Below, one piece after another: positions 49,860 through 60,974 of a stretch of DNA of 64,000 nt (positions are counted from its first letter, which is position 1; each line of letters starts with the position of its first letter). Source of the stretch: Cherax quadricarinatus. Taxonomy: Eukaryota > Arthropoda > Malacostraca > Decapoda > Parastacidae. The stretch lies in NCBI RefSeq assembly GCF_038502225.1, contig NC_091312.1, forward strand, positions 28,129,190-28,193,189. Direction: 5' to 3'. A program made the position numbers and the translations under genes. The notes beneath the pieces were generated by a model. The model worked only from the letters and a program-made list of their open reading frames with translations, searched no databases and was not told the origin of the DNA.

Positions 49860-50045
49860 TGTGGTATGGTAATCCCCTCAAGGGAGATTCCTTGACGCTG
49901 GCGAGGGGCTTTTGATCTAGGGAATTGGATCTGTGCTACAATTCCCTGAATTGAGCCTGAATACCCTCCGTCCCCAAACACATACGCTGCATAATCCCTA
50001 CAGGTTTAGCGCTCCCCATGATTATAATAAAACTGTGGTATGGTA
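49860..50045 (+). mobile_element. Retroposon R2 with 12-bp TSD (copy 3)
   Basis: TGTGGTATGGTA at 49860-49871 and 50034-50045 flank a 162-bp insert. The 5' end CCCCTCAAGGGAGATTCCTT and 3' end AGGTTTAGCGCTCCCCATGA then TTATAATAAAA match copy 1 at 39346-39499. The right-hand duplication is the first unit of the minisatellite that follows. Confidence 0.75.
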
Positions 50046-50235
50046 CTGGGTTGTGGTATGGTGCTGGGTTGTGTAAGGTCCTGGGTTGTAGTATGGTACT
50101 GGTTGTGGTATGGTACTGGGTTGTGTATGGTCCTGGGTTGTAGTATGGTACTGGTTGTGGTATGGTACAGGGCTGTGGTATAACAGGGCTATGGTATGGT
50201 ACAGGGTTATGGTATGATACTGGGCTATGGTAGGG
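50034..50235 (+). repeat. Minisatellite of GTGGTATGGTACTGGGTT, ~11 units
   Basis: Irregular 15-24 bp units; the first overlaps the 3' TSD of retroposon R2. Confidence 0.85.
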
Positions 50236-50640
50236 ACAGCTCTGACGGTCTCTACATACCAGTAGCAAGCTTTATAGGCACTAACAAGGACGTGTGAATC
50301 CGGCATTTATCATTCCCCATTGTGTGTAAGTGTGTGTGTATGTGTATTTATACGTACATTCACGTACTCGCGTCCGACAGTCCCTCCGCGTACCCATCTA
50401 TGCGTAATCCTGCCTTGTTCTCACATAAGAGTTAAACATCAAGGTCTCGTAGTGACATTACCTTCACCATTAGCACACCGTAAAGTGTGGACCCATCGAG
50501 CATGAATACGCAAGTGCGAACACCCAGCAGTTACTCAGTGGAGAAATGCCATATGAAGCCCCACCTGTCAATATATAATGTAAATATAACACCTAGGCCA
50601 AAGGAGGCAGGTTGGCAGGTGTAGGTACATGGGCCTCCGG

Positions 50641-50645
<5 letters not shown>
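50236..50645. other. No feature recognised
   Basis: Includes a short GTGT stretch at 50320; otherwise unassigned. Confidence 0.5.

Positions 50646-50680
<35 letters not shown>
50646..50680 (+). repeat. (AT)n microsatellite
   Basis: About 17 AT units. Confidence 0.95.
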
Positions 50681-50682
<2 letters not shown>

Positions 50683-50824
50683 CAGGACTCCCCCCAAAGT
50701 TTCACTTAACATGTCCTGAAGGTATTATATTTTGCGTCCTTTTTAACCACTATTTTGAAAACACGAGAATATACGCTAACTTATTATGTAAATTGTTAAT
50801 ACTTTTCGGCACAAAAATGTTTTT

Positions 50825-51000
50825 TTTACCCTTCCAGGGAAGGTCAGCGCCTTGATGTTAGAGAACGTCTCACTCTCCAAGGAATTATAGACGCCCTTCT
50901 TCAGATTATAGCTGATTGTCTTCCCATTTCCAATTTCTTTAGGCATTTTGTGAGCCACAAGAGTTTAGCGCTTCCCCATGAATAATATTAATAATAAAAA
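50825..51000 (+). mobile_element. Retroposon R2, diverged copy 4
   Basis: The 3' end AGAGTTTAGCGCTTCCCCAT then GAATAATATTAATAATAAAA matches R2. The 5' part (CCTTCCAGGGAAGGTCAGCG, CTTGATGTTAGAGAACG) is related but diverged. No TSD resolved. Confidence 0.6.
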
Positions 51001-51169
51001 TACTGACAACAATAATACTATTGCTTCTACTACTATTCCTTCTGCGACAGTAGTCGTAGTAGTATTACTACACTACCTCTGGTGATTATCAAACTTCCTG
51101 CACGACCATACTACCTGTCGTGATTTACTTAACACATTCTCTAGGTGTCTGGTAATTTTGTGCACACAG

Positions 51170-51372
51170 GTGACTCGTGGTACCATGCACATAAGTGACT
51201 GGTAGTACCAAGCACCTGTGGTGTTTCTATGTACTAGGTACTAGATGACTGGTGGTGTATTAGGTACTAGGCGACTAGTAGGTGTACTAGGTACTAGGTG
51301 ACTAGTGGGTGTACTAGGTACTAAGTAACTGGTGGGTGTACTACGTACTAGGTGACTGGTAGGTGTACTAGG
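51170..51372 (+). repeat. ~27-bp minisatellite, ~6 units
   Basis: Units of GTACTAGGTACTAGGTGACT then AGTGGGT, regular from 51226, degenerate to the left. Confidence 0.8.
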
Positions 51373-51593
51373 CATCTATTTCGTTCAAATGAAAAAACAA
51401 AGGATTGAATTTTCTAATTGTAATTTCCGGATCGCCGGGTCACCATCTGGAGAAGACCCGGGACGGAAGTATCGGCAAATCTTTAATGAATGAACGAATG
51501 TAATTTACGGAATATAACCTATAGATATAATAACGAGTACTTCAGGCTCTGTGATTTGAAAACGTTATGCTGATATATGTACTCACCGTAAGG

Positions 51594-51680
51594 TGTATGT
51601 CTTTCAGTGTATATATACCGAGAGATTATTTAATCCCTAATTTAGGATACATTAACACAAATGCATTGTGGGCTTGGATG
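51594..51680 (+). repeat. Dispersed repeat R4 (copy 2)
   Basis: TCTTTCAGTGTATATATACC then GAGAGATTATTTAATCCC and TAATTTAGGATA, similar to 44790-44855. Confidence 0.5.
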
Positions 51681-51924
51681 AGATGTTGTCAGTTCTAACC
51701 ACTGATATTAATAAAATAAGCAATATTATTCAACACTAAGTTTAGCACTTGCAAGGGATGTACTTTTTGTGTTCCACACACACTACGAATTTAACTTGAG
51801 GAATTTACTCCTCAAATAATATATTACGTGAACATTATCACAACAGATCAAGGAATTCACTCCAATTTCTGATTAATGTACGTTGTAACTTTTATATACA
51901 TTGCCCAATATTTATATTTTCTAT

Positions 51925-52090
51925 ACACACCGGCCGTCTCCCACCGAGGTATAGTGACCCTAAAAAAAAAAAAACACTTTCATCATCACTCATTCCAAAC
52001 TGCAACATCCCCACTCCTCCTTCAGAGTGCAAGCACTTACTTCCCACCTCCAGGACTCGAGTCCGGCTTACTGGTTTCCCTGAGAAACTT
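51925..52090 (+). repeat. CCACCGAGG repeat R6 (copy 1)
   Basis: CACCGGCCGTCTCCCACCGA then GGTATAGTGACCC, poly-A, CATCATCACTC, and a 3' part AGAGTGCAAGCACTTACTTC then CCACCTCCAGGACTCGAGTC and GGTTTCCCTGA. The 3' part recurs inverted at 61670-61795; the head recurs at 3345 and 22660. Confidence 0.65.
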
Positions 52091-52589
52091 ACGAATTTAT
52101 AAATTAGGTTGTTTATAATTTATTTCAGCCGTAATATCTTATTTCTGAAGGTAATAAAGAATACTAAAGTTAAAAGTAGGGCAAAATTCTTGTAGTACCA
52201 GGCGGCGCACAGCTGGCTTGAAACACCACTGTCAGCTTGTACAGATGGTCATTCATTCATTCACATAGAAGGGAAATCTGACTATAAAGCTCCATTTGTG
52301 GCGGAAAAGAGACCCTCCCTCTCTCCCTTCCTACCTAACTCCTTCCCTCCCTAACTCCATCTTTCCCTCCCTCTCACCCTAACACCCTCCCTCCCTCTAG
52401 GGAGTGCTAATCTCGGAGTCACATCTCTGATAAAAGTTCTTTACACTGCGTTGAATATTATAGTTTGCTTGTTAGGCGACAGTAAAGTCTTCCCTTACGC
52501 TGGTCTCTGTCATGATGAATCTCTCAGAGATTAAGCTCTTCCCGCTTCTTCATTTGCTCAGTACTGATCATAAGCTAGTTATAATATTC
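52091..52589. other. No feature recognised
   Basis: A CCCTCCCT-rich stretch lies at 52312-52402; otherwise unassigned. Confidence 0.5.
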
Positions 52590-52745
52590 TAGATTAGTTG
52601 TAAATATTTATTTTGACAGTGACGAGATTACAGGGCGACATTTGTTACCAGAGACGTGTGGGCGCAAGGAAACTTGTGCCCATACGTTTCTCTCAGCCTT
52701 GGAATCGAACCACAGACCTGTCGGTTGAACTATAGCCTATATAAT
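52590..52745 (-). mobile_element. tRNA-derived SINE candidate (S2)
   Basis: On the minus strand an A-box-like TATAGTTCAACCGACAGG is followed by a perfect B box GGTTCGATTCC (52701-52711 on the plus strand), then a ~100-bp body ending near an AT-rich AAATAAATATTTAC. No tRNA acceptor stem forms. The body differs from S1. Confidence 0.5.
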
Positions 52746-53070
52746 ATAATGTCCCTTATTATTGCTTACTTTGGCATTGGTCCTTTGTCTTGCTTATGAA
52801 TGCCTGGTACAAATGGGGGAATTTCAAAAACTAGTTGAAAATACTCGTTGTCTTTCAGCTGCTATGGGTTTGTGTCATGGCGATGATTGTAATTAAGGCA
52901 GAGGTGACTCCCTGTTTCACATTTCTGAACGGATAAACACTTTCATTAATGAAAGAGGGAAGGCAGTTATGTCACACCCAAATTCACTTGAGTAAACATC
53001 TGTGCTAATTGACAAACGTTCAGCTGCGAGCAAAGAAAATGGGAAGTGGGGAGCAGCAGCTACACCTAGC
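52746..53070. other. No feature recognised
   Basis: Unassigned mixed sequence. Confidence 0.5.
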
Positions 53071-53073
53071 ACT

Positions 53074-53160
53074 GAGGCCGGGAAACATACAGAGGCCGGG
53101 CAACACTCTGAGGCCGGGTAACACTCTGAGGCCGGGCAACACTCTGAGGCCGGGTAACAC
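53074..53160 (+). repeat. 18-bp minisatellite, 5 units
   Basis: The unit is GAGGCCGGGTAACACTCT; GGGTAAC and GGGCAAC alternate. Confidence 0.9.
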
Positions 53161-53491
53161 GCCCTTACATCAACAAAGGAATTTGGCGGTGATAAGATAG
53201 TTATCTTTAAAACTTCCATGAAACTTTTTACTTTGATATTAGATTCCTCGAATAATCAGAGAGAAGGAAAGTTAGAAGCTCAAGATGCGAGGCACAAGGG
53301 AAAGACCCGAGGATCGCGGCAGCACCGCTGTTTGTCGCCGGTAATGCCGCGATAGTCGGCAAACACGGCCGCTTTTGTGCATCTAATTGAACTGTGTCGC
53401 TACTACAGACTCCAGCGTCACGCGTCAGCCAACTTGTAACTAGAGGAAGGCGAAGAGGTGCGAGGTATTCTTATGCAAGAGATCTGCTATG
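53161..53491. other. No feature recognised
   Basis: Unassigned, locally G+C-rich near 53310-53370 (GCGGCAGCACCGC region). Confidence 0.45.
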
Positions 53492-54220
53492 TAAGCCAGT
53501 CACATGAGGGATCCTTCACCATTACTGCTTCATGGTGAAGCCAGTCACATGACCCACATCATGAGGGATCCTTCACCAGTCCTGCTTCATGGTGAAGCCA
53601 GTCACATGACCCACATCATGAGGGATCCTTCACCATTACTGCTTCATGGTGAAGCCAGTCACATGACCCACATCATGAGGGATCCTTCACCAGTCCTGCT
53701 TCATGGTGAAGCCAGTCACATGACCCACATTATGAGGGATCCTTCACCAGTCCTTCTTCATGGTGAAGCCAGTCACATGACCCACATCATGAGGGATCCT
53801 TCACCATTCCTGCTTCATGGTGAAGCCAGTCACATGACCCACATCATGAGGGATCCTTCACCAGTCCTGCTTCATGGTGAAGCCAGTCACATGACCCACA
53901 TCATGAGGGATCCTTCACCAGTCCTTCATGGTGAAGCCAGTCACATGACCCACATCATGAGGGATCCTTCACCAGTCCTGCTTCATGGTGAAGCCAGTCA
54001 CATGACCCACATCATGAGGGATCCTTCACCAGTCCTGCTTCATGGTGAAGCCAGTCACATGACCCACATCATGAGGGATCCTTCACCAGTCCTGCTTCAT
54101 GGTGAAGCCAGTCACATGACCCACATCATGAGGGATCCTTCACCATTCCTGCTTCATGGTGAAGCCAGTCACATGACCCAAATCATGAGAGATCCTTCAC
54201 CATTACTGCTTCATTTGTGA
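53492..54220 (+). repeat. 57-bp hairpin minisatellite, ~12.7 units
   Basis: The unit is ATGAGGGATCCTTCACCAGT, then CCTGCTTCATGGTGAAGCCA and GTCACATGACCCACATC. Each unit has a perfect stem CTTCACCA/TGGTGAAG around an 11-nt loop; nearly all changes fall in the loop (GTCCTG, TTACTG, TTCCTG, GTCCTT, and one 3-bp deletion). Because 57 is a multiple of 3 and the deletion is a triplet, a 238-codon frame (MRDPSPVLLHGEASHMTHI repeat) stays open; no start context or flanking coding sequence suggests a gene. The last unit is degraded. Confidence 0.92.
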
Positions 54221-54549
54221 AGGCTGATATTAACTGCTTACAAAGAGAAGCTCTGATAACTGTCGTAAATAGAAAAAACGTTAAAAGTAGAAAGTAAGAC
54301 GTCAATATTACGTAATAACATAAGCTAAAATGTTTTGGTGTAATGGAGGTTATTTTCCTCAAAAAATAGGCTGTTTTTATTAAATAAAATATATTTAAAC
54401 AACCAGCCCTGACACATTAGTACATGAAGAGTAGCTTTCTTTGTAATTAATATTTTATAACATGTAAATCCCACATAGTAATCTTTACAGAGAAATAAAC
54501 ATTTAAATTTCAACTTCAATTTCAATGAAAGTGACATTGTATGTAGTTA
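54221..54549. other. AT-rich unassigned interval
   Basis: No gene or repeat recognised. Confidence 0.5.
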
Positions 54550-54756
<207 letters not shown>

Positions 54757-55199
54757 CAATAAGCAGCTCTGGCAACTAGGCCAGGTTGCATAATGATGCA
54801 AGTTTTGAGTCAAGTTGGTTTGGGAAAGTTGGACATGTCAGGAATTCAATAACACGTTACATAATGAACACCATCCCGCTACTCCCAACACACCTCAAAG
54901 GCTGACAATTTTTCATTATACAGAATCCAGGGAATGATGTAGATAAAAGAGGATTGTTGAAGTTCACTGAGTTTTGGTGATTGTGGTGGTGATGGAGTGG
55001 TGGTGGTGGTGGTGGTAGTGGACGTGTGGATGGTGGAGGGCTGGGCTTAAAGCCGTCCTAGTTCGACTCGTAGGTACAGCATGTGGTTTGTGTATAGCAG
55101 AGACGCAGTGCCACAAACACGCATGACAGGTTCTGCAAGCTACCATACTTTTATCCAGTCATGCTCTTCCTAACGAAAAAGAAAAGACGCATAGCAATT
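54757..55199. other. Unassigned, with a short (GGT)n tract
   Basis: GGT/GGTGAT triplets at 54975-55022; the rest is featureless. Confidence 0.5.
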
Positions 55200-55253
55200 A
55201 ATATGAAATATGTTGATAAATTAGACACATGTGCAACTCTTGGGTATCTTTAT

Positions 55254-55294
55254 TAAGGAAACGTTTCGCCACACAGTGGCTTCATCAGTCCATA
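55254..55294 (-). ncRNA. Type-I minimal hammerhead ribozyme motif, intact core
   Basis: Minus strand order: stem I TATGGA, core CTGATGA, one extra A, stem II GCCAC/GTGGC with TGT loop, GAAAC, then GT, T (cleavage position) and stem I TCCTTA with one U-U mismatch. All invariant core positions match the hammerhead consensus CUGANGA...GAAA...UH. The very short stem III (AC/GU) is typical of hammerheads described in Penelope-like elements, which may act as dimers. Self-cleavage is untested. Confidence 0.7.
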
Positions 55295-55460
55295 CAAAGG
55301 AGAAACTTGAACAGGAGAGGAAGTCAGTCCCTCAACCTTGAGTCGATGTGGTCAGTCCATCGATGTGGTCAGTACTCAAGATTGATGGACTGACCACATC
55401 GACTCAAGGTTGAGGGACAGATTACCTCATTCTACTCCTGTTCTTCAAGATTCTCCTTTG

Positions 55461-55501
55461 TATGGACTGTTGAAGCCACTGTGTGGCGAAACGTTTCCTT
55501 A
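55461..55501 (+). ncRNA. Second hammerhead motif, core-mutated
   Basis: The right-arm copy reads TATGGA, CTGTTGA, A, GCCAC, TGT, GTGGC, GAAAC, GTT, TCCTTA. It is identical to the left-arm motif except that the invariant A6 is T, so it is probably inactive. Confidence 0.65.
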
Positions 55502-55584
55502 ATAAAGATACCCAAGAGTTGCACATGTGCCTAATTTATCAACATGTCGGTTCTGTGAACCATTCATCTACAATATGAAATATG

Positions 55585-55835
55585 GGCAACAGTTACCTTG
55601 CAAGAGACGTATATGAGTAATGGTGGTATTTCTGTATATCAAAACTAATTGATTGCTTTGTTGATGCTATGTTTATATACTTGTGGAAGTCTCTGGTGTT
55701 GTAGTCTAATGTTTCTGATGTTTATTTATCATATGTGGTAAGATTAAGTCTGAGGCCCAATCGTTGCAGACTTGGATAGTGTCAGACACGAGTAACTGAC
55801 TCCTCGAGTCGCTAGCCTGACTCGTCTAGGGATGT
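55585..55835. other. No feature recognised
   Basis: Short unassigned stretch before the 31-bp array. Confidence 0.5.
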
Positions 55836-56852
55836 AATATCACTGACATGACTCCTCCTGGTCTGTAACATCATTGACATGACTCTTCCTGATCTGTAAC
55901 ATCATTGACATGACTCTTCCTGATCTGTAACATCATTGACATGACTCTTCCTGATCTGTAACATCACTGACATGACTCTTCCTGATCTGTAACATCACTG
56001 ACATGACTCTTCCTGATCTGTAACATCAATGGCATGACTCTTCCTGATCTGTAACATCACTGATATGACTCTTCCTGATTTGTAACATCACTGACATGAC
56101 TCTTCCTGATCTGTAACATCACTGACATGACTCTTCCTGATCTGTAACATCAATGGCATGACTCTTCCTGATCTGTAACATCACTGATATGACTCTTCCT
56201 GATTTGTAACATCACTGACATGACTCTTCCTGATCTGTAACATCAATGGCATGACTCTTCCTGATCTGTAACATCACTGATATGACTCTTCCTGATTTGT
56301 AACATCAATGGCATGACTCTTCCTGATCTGTAACATCACTGATATGACTCTTCCAGATCTGTAACATCACTGACATGACTCTTCCTGATCTGTAACATCA
56401 CTAACATGACTCTTCCTGATCTGTAACATCACTGACATGACTCTTCCTGATCTGTAACATCACTGACGTGACTCTTCCTGATCTGTAACATCACTGACAT
56501 GACTCTTCCTGATCTGTAACATCACTGGCATGACTCTTCCTGATCTGTAACATCACTAACATGACTCTTCCTGATCTGTAACATCACTGGCATGACTCTT
56601 CCTGATCTGTAACATCACTAACATGACTCTTCCTGATCTGTAACATCACTGACATGACTCTTCCTGATCTGTAACATCACTGGCATGACTCTTCCTGATC
56701 TGTAACATCACTAACATGACTCTTCCTGATCTGTAACATCACTGGCATGACTCTTCCTGATCTGTAACATCACTAACATGACTCTTCCTGATCTGTAACA
56801 TCACTGGCATGACTCTTCCTGATCTGTAACATCACTGGCATGACTCTTCTTG
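55836..56852 (+). repeat. 31-bp minisatellite, ~33 units
   Basis: The unit is CATGACTCTTCCTGATCTGT then AACATCACTGA. Variant bases (GACATG, AACATG, GGCATG, GATATG; GATTTG) form higher-order patterns: 3-4-unit blocks at about 56025-56350 and alternating GGC/AAC dimers (62 bp) at about 56520-56820. 31 is not a multiple of 3, so all frames close. Confidence 0.94.
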
Positions 56853-57104
56853 CCAGTCGTTGCAATCCAAACTGTCATCTTCCTAACCTTTGCTGCGTTT
56901 AACTTGTGTTGTTCTTCTATTAAAAGGTAACTTGGACATGATTTTTATTCCTCAGTCTCTACGTGTATCTACCTCAGTGTCTACCTTCATCTACGTCGAT
57001 GTCTACCTGTACAATGCCTCCACCTGTTGCTGAAGAAAGATGTGATAATGTTCCGTTATTATTATTATTAAATAGTAGTAATTATTATCATTATAAGAAA
57101 TATA
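56853..57104. other. No feature recognised
   Basis: Mixed sequence ending in short ATT runs. Confidence 0.5.
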
Positions 57105-57265
57105 ATAAAAAATAATTATAATAATTATATTCATGGGGAAAACTAAACCCGTAAGGAATTACACAAGAGCCTCAGTACCCGTTGAATGGGAGATAATCAG
57201 ATTCGATCCGAAGATTGGAAGCCTATGCTCCAGTTCCTCGATTCACAAGCTCTTCACCTTTAAAG
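57105..57265 (-). mobile_element. Retroposon R2 (copy 5)
   Basis: AATTATATTCATGGGGAAAA then CTAAACCCGTAAGG, and further CTATGCTCCAGTTCCTCGAT then TCACAAGCTCTTCACC, is a diverged reverse complement of R2 with its AT-rich tail at the left. Confidence 0.6.
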
Positions 57266-57294
57266 GCACTTACAACGACGTTACAAATACCACG

Positions 57295-57480
57295 GAAGGT
57301 TACGTGGCATAAGTGCTACATGTAGCACCCATGCTACATGTACTACTGCTGTAGGTAGCAATAATGCTACGTTACATACTGCTAGATGAAACAACAAGCG
57401 CTACATGTACTACTGCTAAATGTAGCACCAAGCTCTACAGGTGGCACCAGTGCCTGACTTGGCACTAGCGTAGCAATTAC
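57295..57480 (+). repeat. Degenerate GCTACATGTAGCA repeats
   Basis: Several imperfect copies of TGCTACATGTAGCACC and TACTACTGCTA. The core GCTACATGTAGC is a 12-bp palindrome. Confidence 0.55.
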
Positions 57481-57853
57481 CAACAAGAAAAAGGCTGCAT
57501 GGAGTCATTAAAAGTGTGGTTGTTGTGCTTAACAAGGTGGCCCCTCATCACTCACACGGGTAATTAGCCAAGTTGTGCCTGTCATCACCTGGTAGCTCCC
57601 ACCTCCATCTGCATACCTATATTTATTTTCCCCTCGGACGGAGTAGTTGGTTGTTAGTTGATATTTTTGTTGATGAAGTGCCTCACCCTGCCCTCTCCCC
57701 CCCCCTACTTCCTCCCAATTGCCTGCATATGGCTGAATGCTTCTCTTATCGCGCACCCTCTTTCTCCTTTATCTCTTGGTCTCGGTCTCTCTCTCTCTCT
57801 CTCTTTCTTTCTCTCTCTCTCTCTCCAACACACACCCACACAACAGCGAGGAG
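57481..57853. other. Unassigned, ending in (CT)n
   Basis: A CT tract lies at about 57784-57825, leading into R1. No gene seen. Confidence 0.5.
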
Positions 57854-57910
57854 ACGGGGCCAGGTGCTATGAATCGACCCCTATAACCACAAATAGGTGA
57901 GTACACACAT
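57854..57910 (+). repeat. CA-linked dispersed repeat R1 (copy 5)
   Basis: GGGGCCAGGTGCTATGAATC then GACCCCTATAACCACAAATA and GGTGAGTACACAC. Confidence 0.75.
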
Positions 57911-58149
57911 TTTTGGACACGCTCTCTGTTTCAACTGGCTTCACCGTCAAGGTACTTTGCACTGCAACTTTAAAAAAAAAAACATATATTCCGTTTAACT
58001 TTTCTCATGGTTAAAATAAAAGCATGTATAAAAGCATATATCTAGGTATATTTTATACAGTATGCATAAAGAAATAAAAACATATTTTCTGTGTAACAAA
58101 AAAGGATATAGCATGTTCAACTTCCTGTTCAGTGATGAACAGTGATGAT
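57911..58149. other. No feature recognised
   Basis: AT-rich unassigned stretch. Confidence 0.5.
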
Positions 58150-58350
58150 GACATCAGTGACACTCTACGATATAGAAAGCCACTTGTTATTCTGAGCATT
58201 TTGAGCAAATTAGGTGTGTCCCAGGATGCGACCCACACCAGTTGACGAACACCCAGGTACCCATTTTACTGATGGGTGAACATAGACAACCGGTGTAGGG
58301 AAACACGCCCAGTGTTTCCACCCTTTCGCCGGAAATCGAACCTCGTTATT
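58150..58350 (-). mobile_element. tRNA-derived SINE S1, reverse copy
   Basis: GAAAGCCACTTGTTATTCTG, GGATGCGACCCACACCAGTT, then GGGAAACACGCCCAGTGTTT and GGAAATCGAACC match the reverse complement of 22785-22975. The B box has one inserted T. The tRNA head beyond it is degraded. Confidence 0.78.
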
Positions 58351-58476
58351 TACTCTACAAGTCATAAAGGTACTCATCTTCAAGTCACAAATACCAGACA
58401 TTCTCTACCTGTGTAATAATATACTTCAATACAGACATTATCTTTCTGAAAAAATAGATTTTTAAAGGGGATATTA

Positions 58477-58530
58477 TTATTATTATTAATCAAAACTAAG
58501 CGCAAAGCCCACTAGAGTCATACAGTTTCT
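58477..58530 (-). mobile_element. Retroposon R2, 3' fragment (copy 6)
   Basis: ATTATTATTATTATTAATCA then AAACTAAGCGCAAAGCCC and GTCATACAG. Confidence 0.55.
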
Positions 58531-58732
58531 AAGGAATAGTTTTTAGTTCCTCATTTAATAGATCGTTCTCATTCCGATGAGAAAGGAGTTCCAGAGATAA
58601 GACAGTTCCCTGACAGTACGTCCGTCTGTCAAAGAACTTAGTATGCAAATTGAGAGCGAGGTAGATGTCCCAGTCTTATGAAATGTTGTGCTAAAAAAAA
58701 TAAACGAACTTGTGATATATTATGCAGACTAT

Positions 58733-58860
58733 TATTATTCATGGGGGAAGTGCTAAACCCGGAAGGGTTATAAAGCTTGTGGCTATATGACCCTTCCGGA
58801 TCATTCAGGTAGTACTAAGGACAGGTCCAGTTCTTTAGGTAAAGAACCCTTTGATTGCAC
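58733..58860 (-). mobile_element. Retroposon R2 (copy 7)
   Basis: ATTATTATTCATGGGGGAAG then TGCTAAACCCGGAAGGGT; contains the inverted pair GGAAGGGT/ACCCTTCC. Confidence 0.65.
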
Positions 58861-59277
<417 letters not shown>

Positions 59278-59502
59278 GTCTGTCTGTGTCTGTGTTAGTG
59301 TTAGTGTTATTGCTTGTGCGTGTGTCTGTGCGTGCGCATGCTTATAACACCGCACACTTTACTTTTCATGGGAGGCACTGGACATATTATTTCAAGAGAT
59401 CCACTCCATTGCCTGGTGCATTTGGGCAGAGTGTAATGATTATATATAATGGCGTCCCAGGCCGCACACCAACACGGGTCCGTGTAACAGGAAGATACAA
59501 TA

Positions 59503-59903
59503 GTGCAACGGACAAGTGTAGTAGTAGCAGCAGCAACGCACAGCAAGACATTCTTGAGTTTCCCGAGCGCTCGGGCTTAATGCCCAAAATTGGGGTGTGG
59601 CTCCTAAAGGGTCCTGTAGTGCTTGTTGCCTTTGCACCTCCTGACATCGTTTGCTGCTTTGCAGCTGCCACACCCATTGAGCCCAGTGTGGGCGGGGTTC
59701 GTGGCAGCCCAAGGTGCCTAGCTTCTTCCAAGCCCCGTGGGGGCGGGGAATGGGACTACGCCTGGAGAAAGCTGGTCCCAGAAGACGAGGAGGTACTTGT
59801 ACTTTCTCCCACGGCAGACATTGGTCTGAGACACTCCCTCGACAGGGAACCAAGGCCGGGCCACGTCTCGGAAATGGCCCGGGCCGGGCGATTATAACGG
59901 CGA
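59503..59903 (-). repeat. ~400-bp dispersed repeat R5 (copy 2)
   Basis: Inverted relative to 49063-49463, with the same order of blocks and the same terminal GTAGTAGTAGCAGCAGCAA (plus strand). The equivalent frame is open over about 155 codons at 59440-59919. Confidence 0.75.
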
Positions 59904-60970
59904 ATCTACAACAGAACACAACATGTCACAGTTACAGCGTTACCAAATATACAGCTTGGGCACCATTATACTTTTACCTAATTGTAATGTACACCTGTAA
60001 CATTACACGCCTGCATGTGACGAGTGACGAAACGAGCGTATCACTTGTAATGTAAAACTAGAAGAGATATTCCGTAAAAAAAAATGGAACAGGGGATAAA
60101 ACCATAAAAGTAATTTGAGAGAAAACGTAATTTTCTCAAAATTCGCTCCTGGTGAATTGTGAAATTTAAGAGATAATAATGGGATTTTTTTATAATTCAT
60201 TAAATTTTTTTTGCGTGCAAAAAAACGTGATCAGTTGGAATATTGGAGGCGAGTGCTGATGAAAGTGGATTAGCTCTGGGTAATTATTCTGACATACAAG
60301 CTCACATTCATTGTTCCGTCCAATTGCTCATTACAAGTGAGAAGCGCTGACATTATTCCATTTCTAGTGAGGACCCTTTGTTAGGTGAGTTGGTAAGTTA
60401 TGAGAGGTACATTATAGCTAGACGTGTGATGTTGATGCTGAAGAGGACCTTAGTTAAATGTCGAAATATGCAACCCTCTCTTCATTTCCTTTTTCATTTA
60501 TGCGTCCAAGTGGGTTTCACCCTTTAGGGTTTTCCCTTTCATGTACGATATTTAGATTTTGCTCATTATCTTTCCCTTTAAAATTCTGTTTAAAGTTAGA
60601 TTTTGAATAAAAATGAGGATAATTTACGTGATTATACTCAATATAACATTAGTTCATGGATACTAAAATACCATTCAAAATAAAGGTGTAAACAACGCAG
60701 ACAACATATGCTTATTCTCAATCTGAGCCTTGTTTGTTTACCTCCTGTATCACATTTTCTCTATCCCTGTCCTTCGCAAACACTCTCCCTCCCTTGGACC
60801 CCAAGTTGGCAGACGTCGGTCTTGAGTCAAGGATAGAATAAACAGGTAACGGAAGGGAGAACCCAGAAGAAATGGGAGAGTGGCTGACTAAGGTAAAATC
60901 TCCGTGGTGTGTAGCTGTAACTGGTGAGAATCTACGAGGTGTGTAGTTGTTACTGGTGAAAGTCTGACTC
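59904..60970. other. No feature recognised
   Basis: AT-rich unassigned sequence. Confidence 0.5.
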
Positions 60971-60974
60971 ACGA

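Larger units (their letters stand above)
55200..55584 (+). mobile_element. Foldback retroposon, Penelope-like, with 13-bp TSD
   Basis: AATATGAAATATG at 55200-55212 and 55572-55584 flank a 359-bp insert. The arms at about 55210-55318 and 55436-55544 are inverted copies with a few differences, and an inner pair (55323-55360 and 55384-55418) extends the foldback. Each arm carries a hammerhead motif. Beyond the right arm lies the 3' tail ATGTCGGTTCTGTGAACCAT shared with the 18.6-kb element and the 48.4-kb fragment. Inverted LTR-like arms with hammerheads and a variable TSD fit Penelope-like elements; no RT/GIY-YIG ORF is present. Confidence 0.75.

Noticed and set aside
53504..54220. 238-codon frame with 19-residue repeats as a repeat protein
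   Set aside because: Open only because the unit is 57 bp and stop-free; starts at the first ATG of the array, no signal peptide or non-repeat domain.
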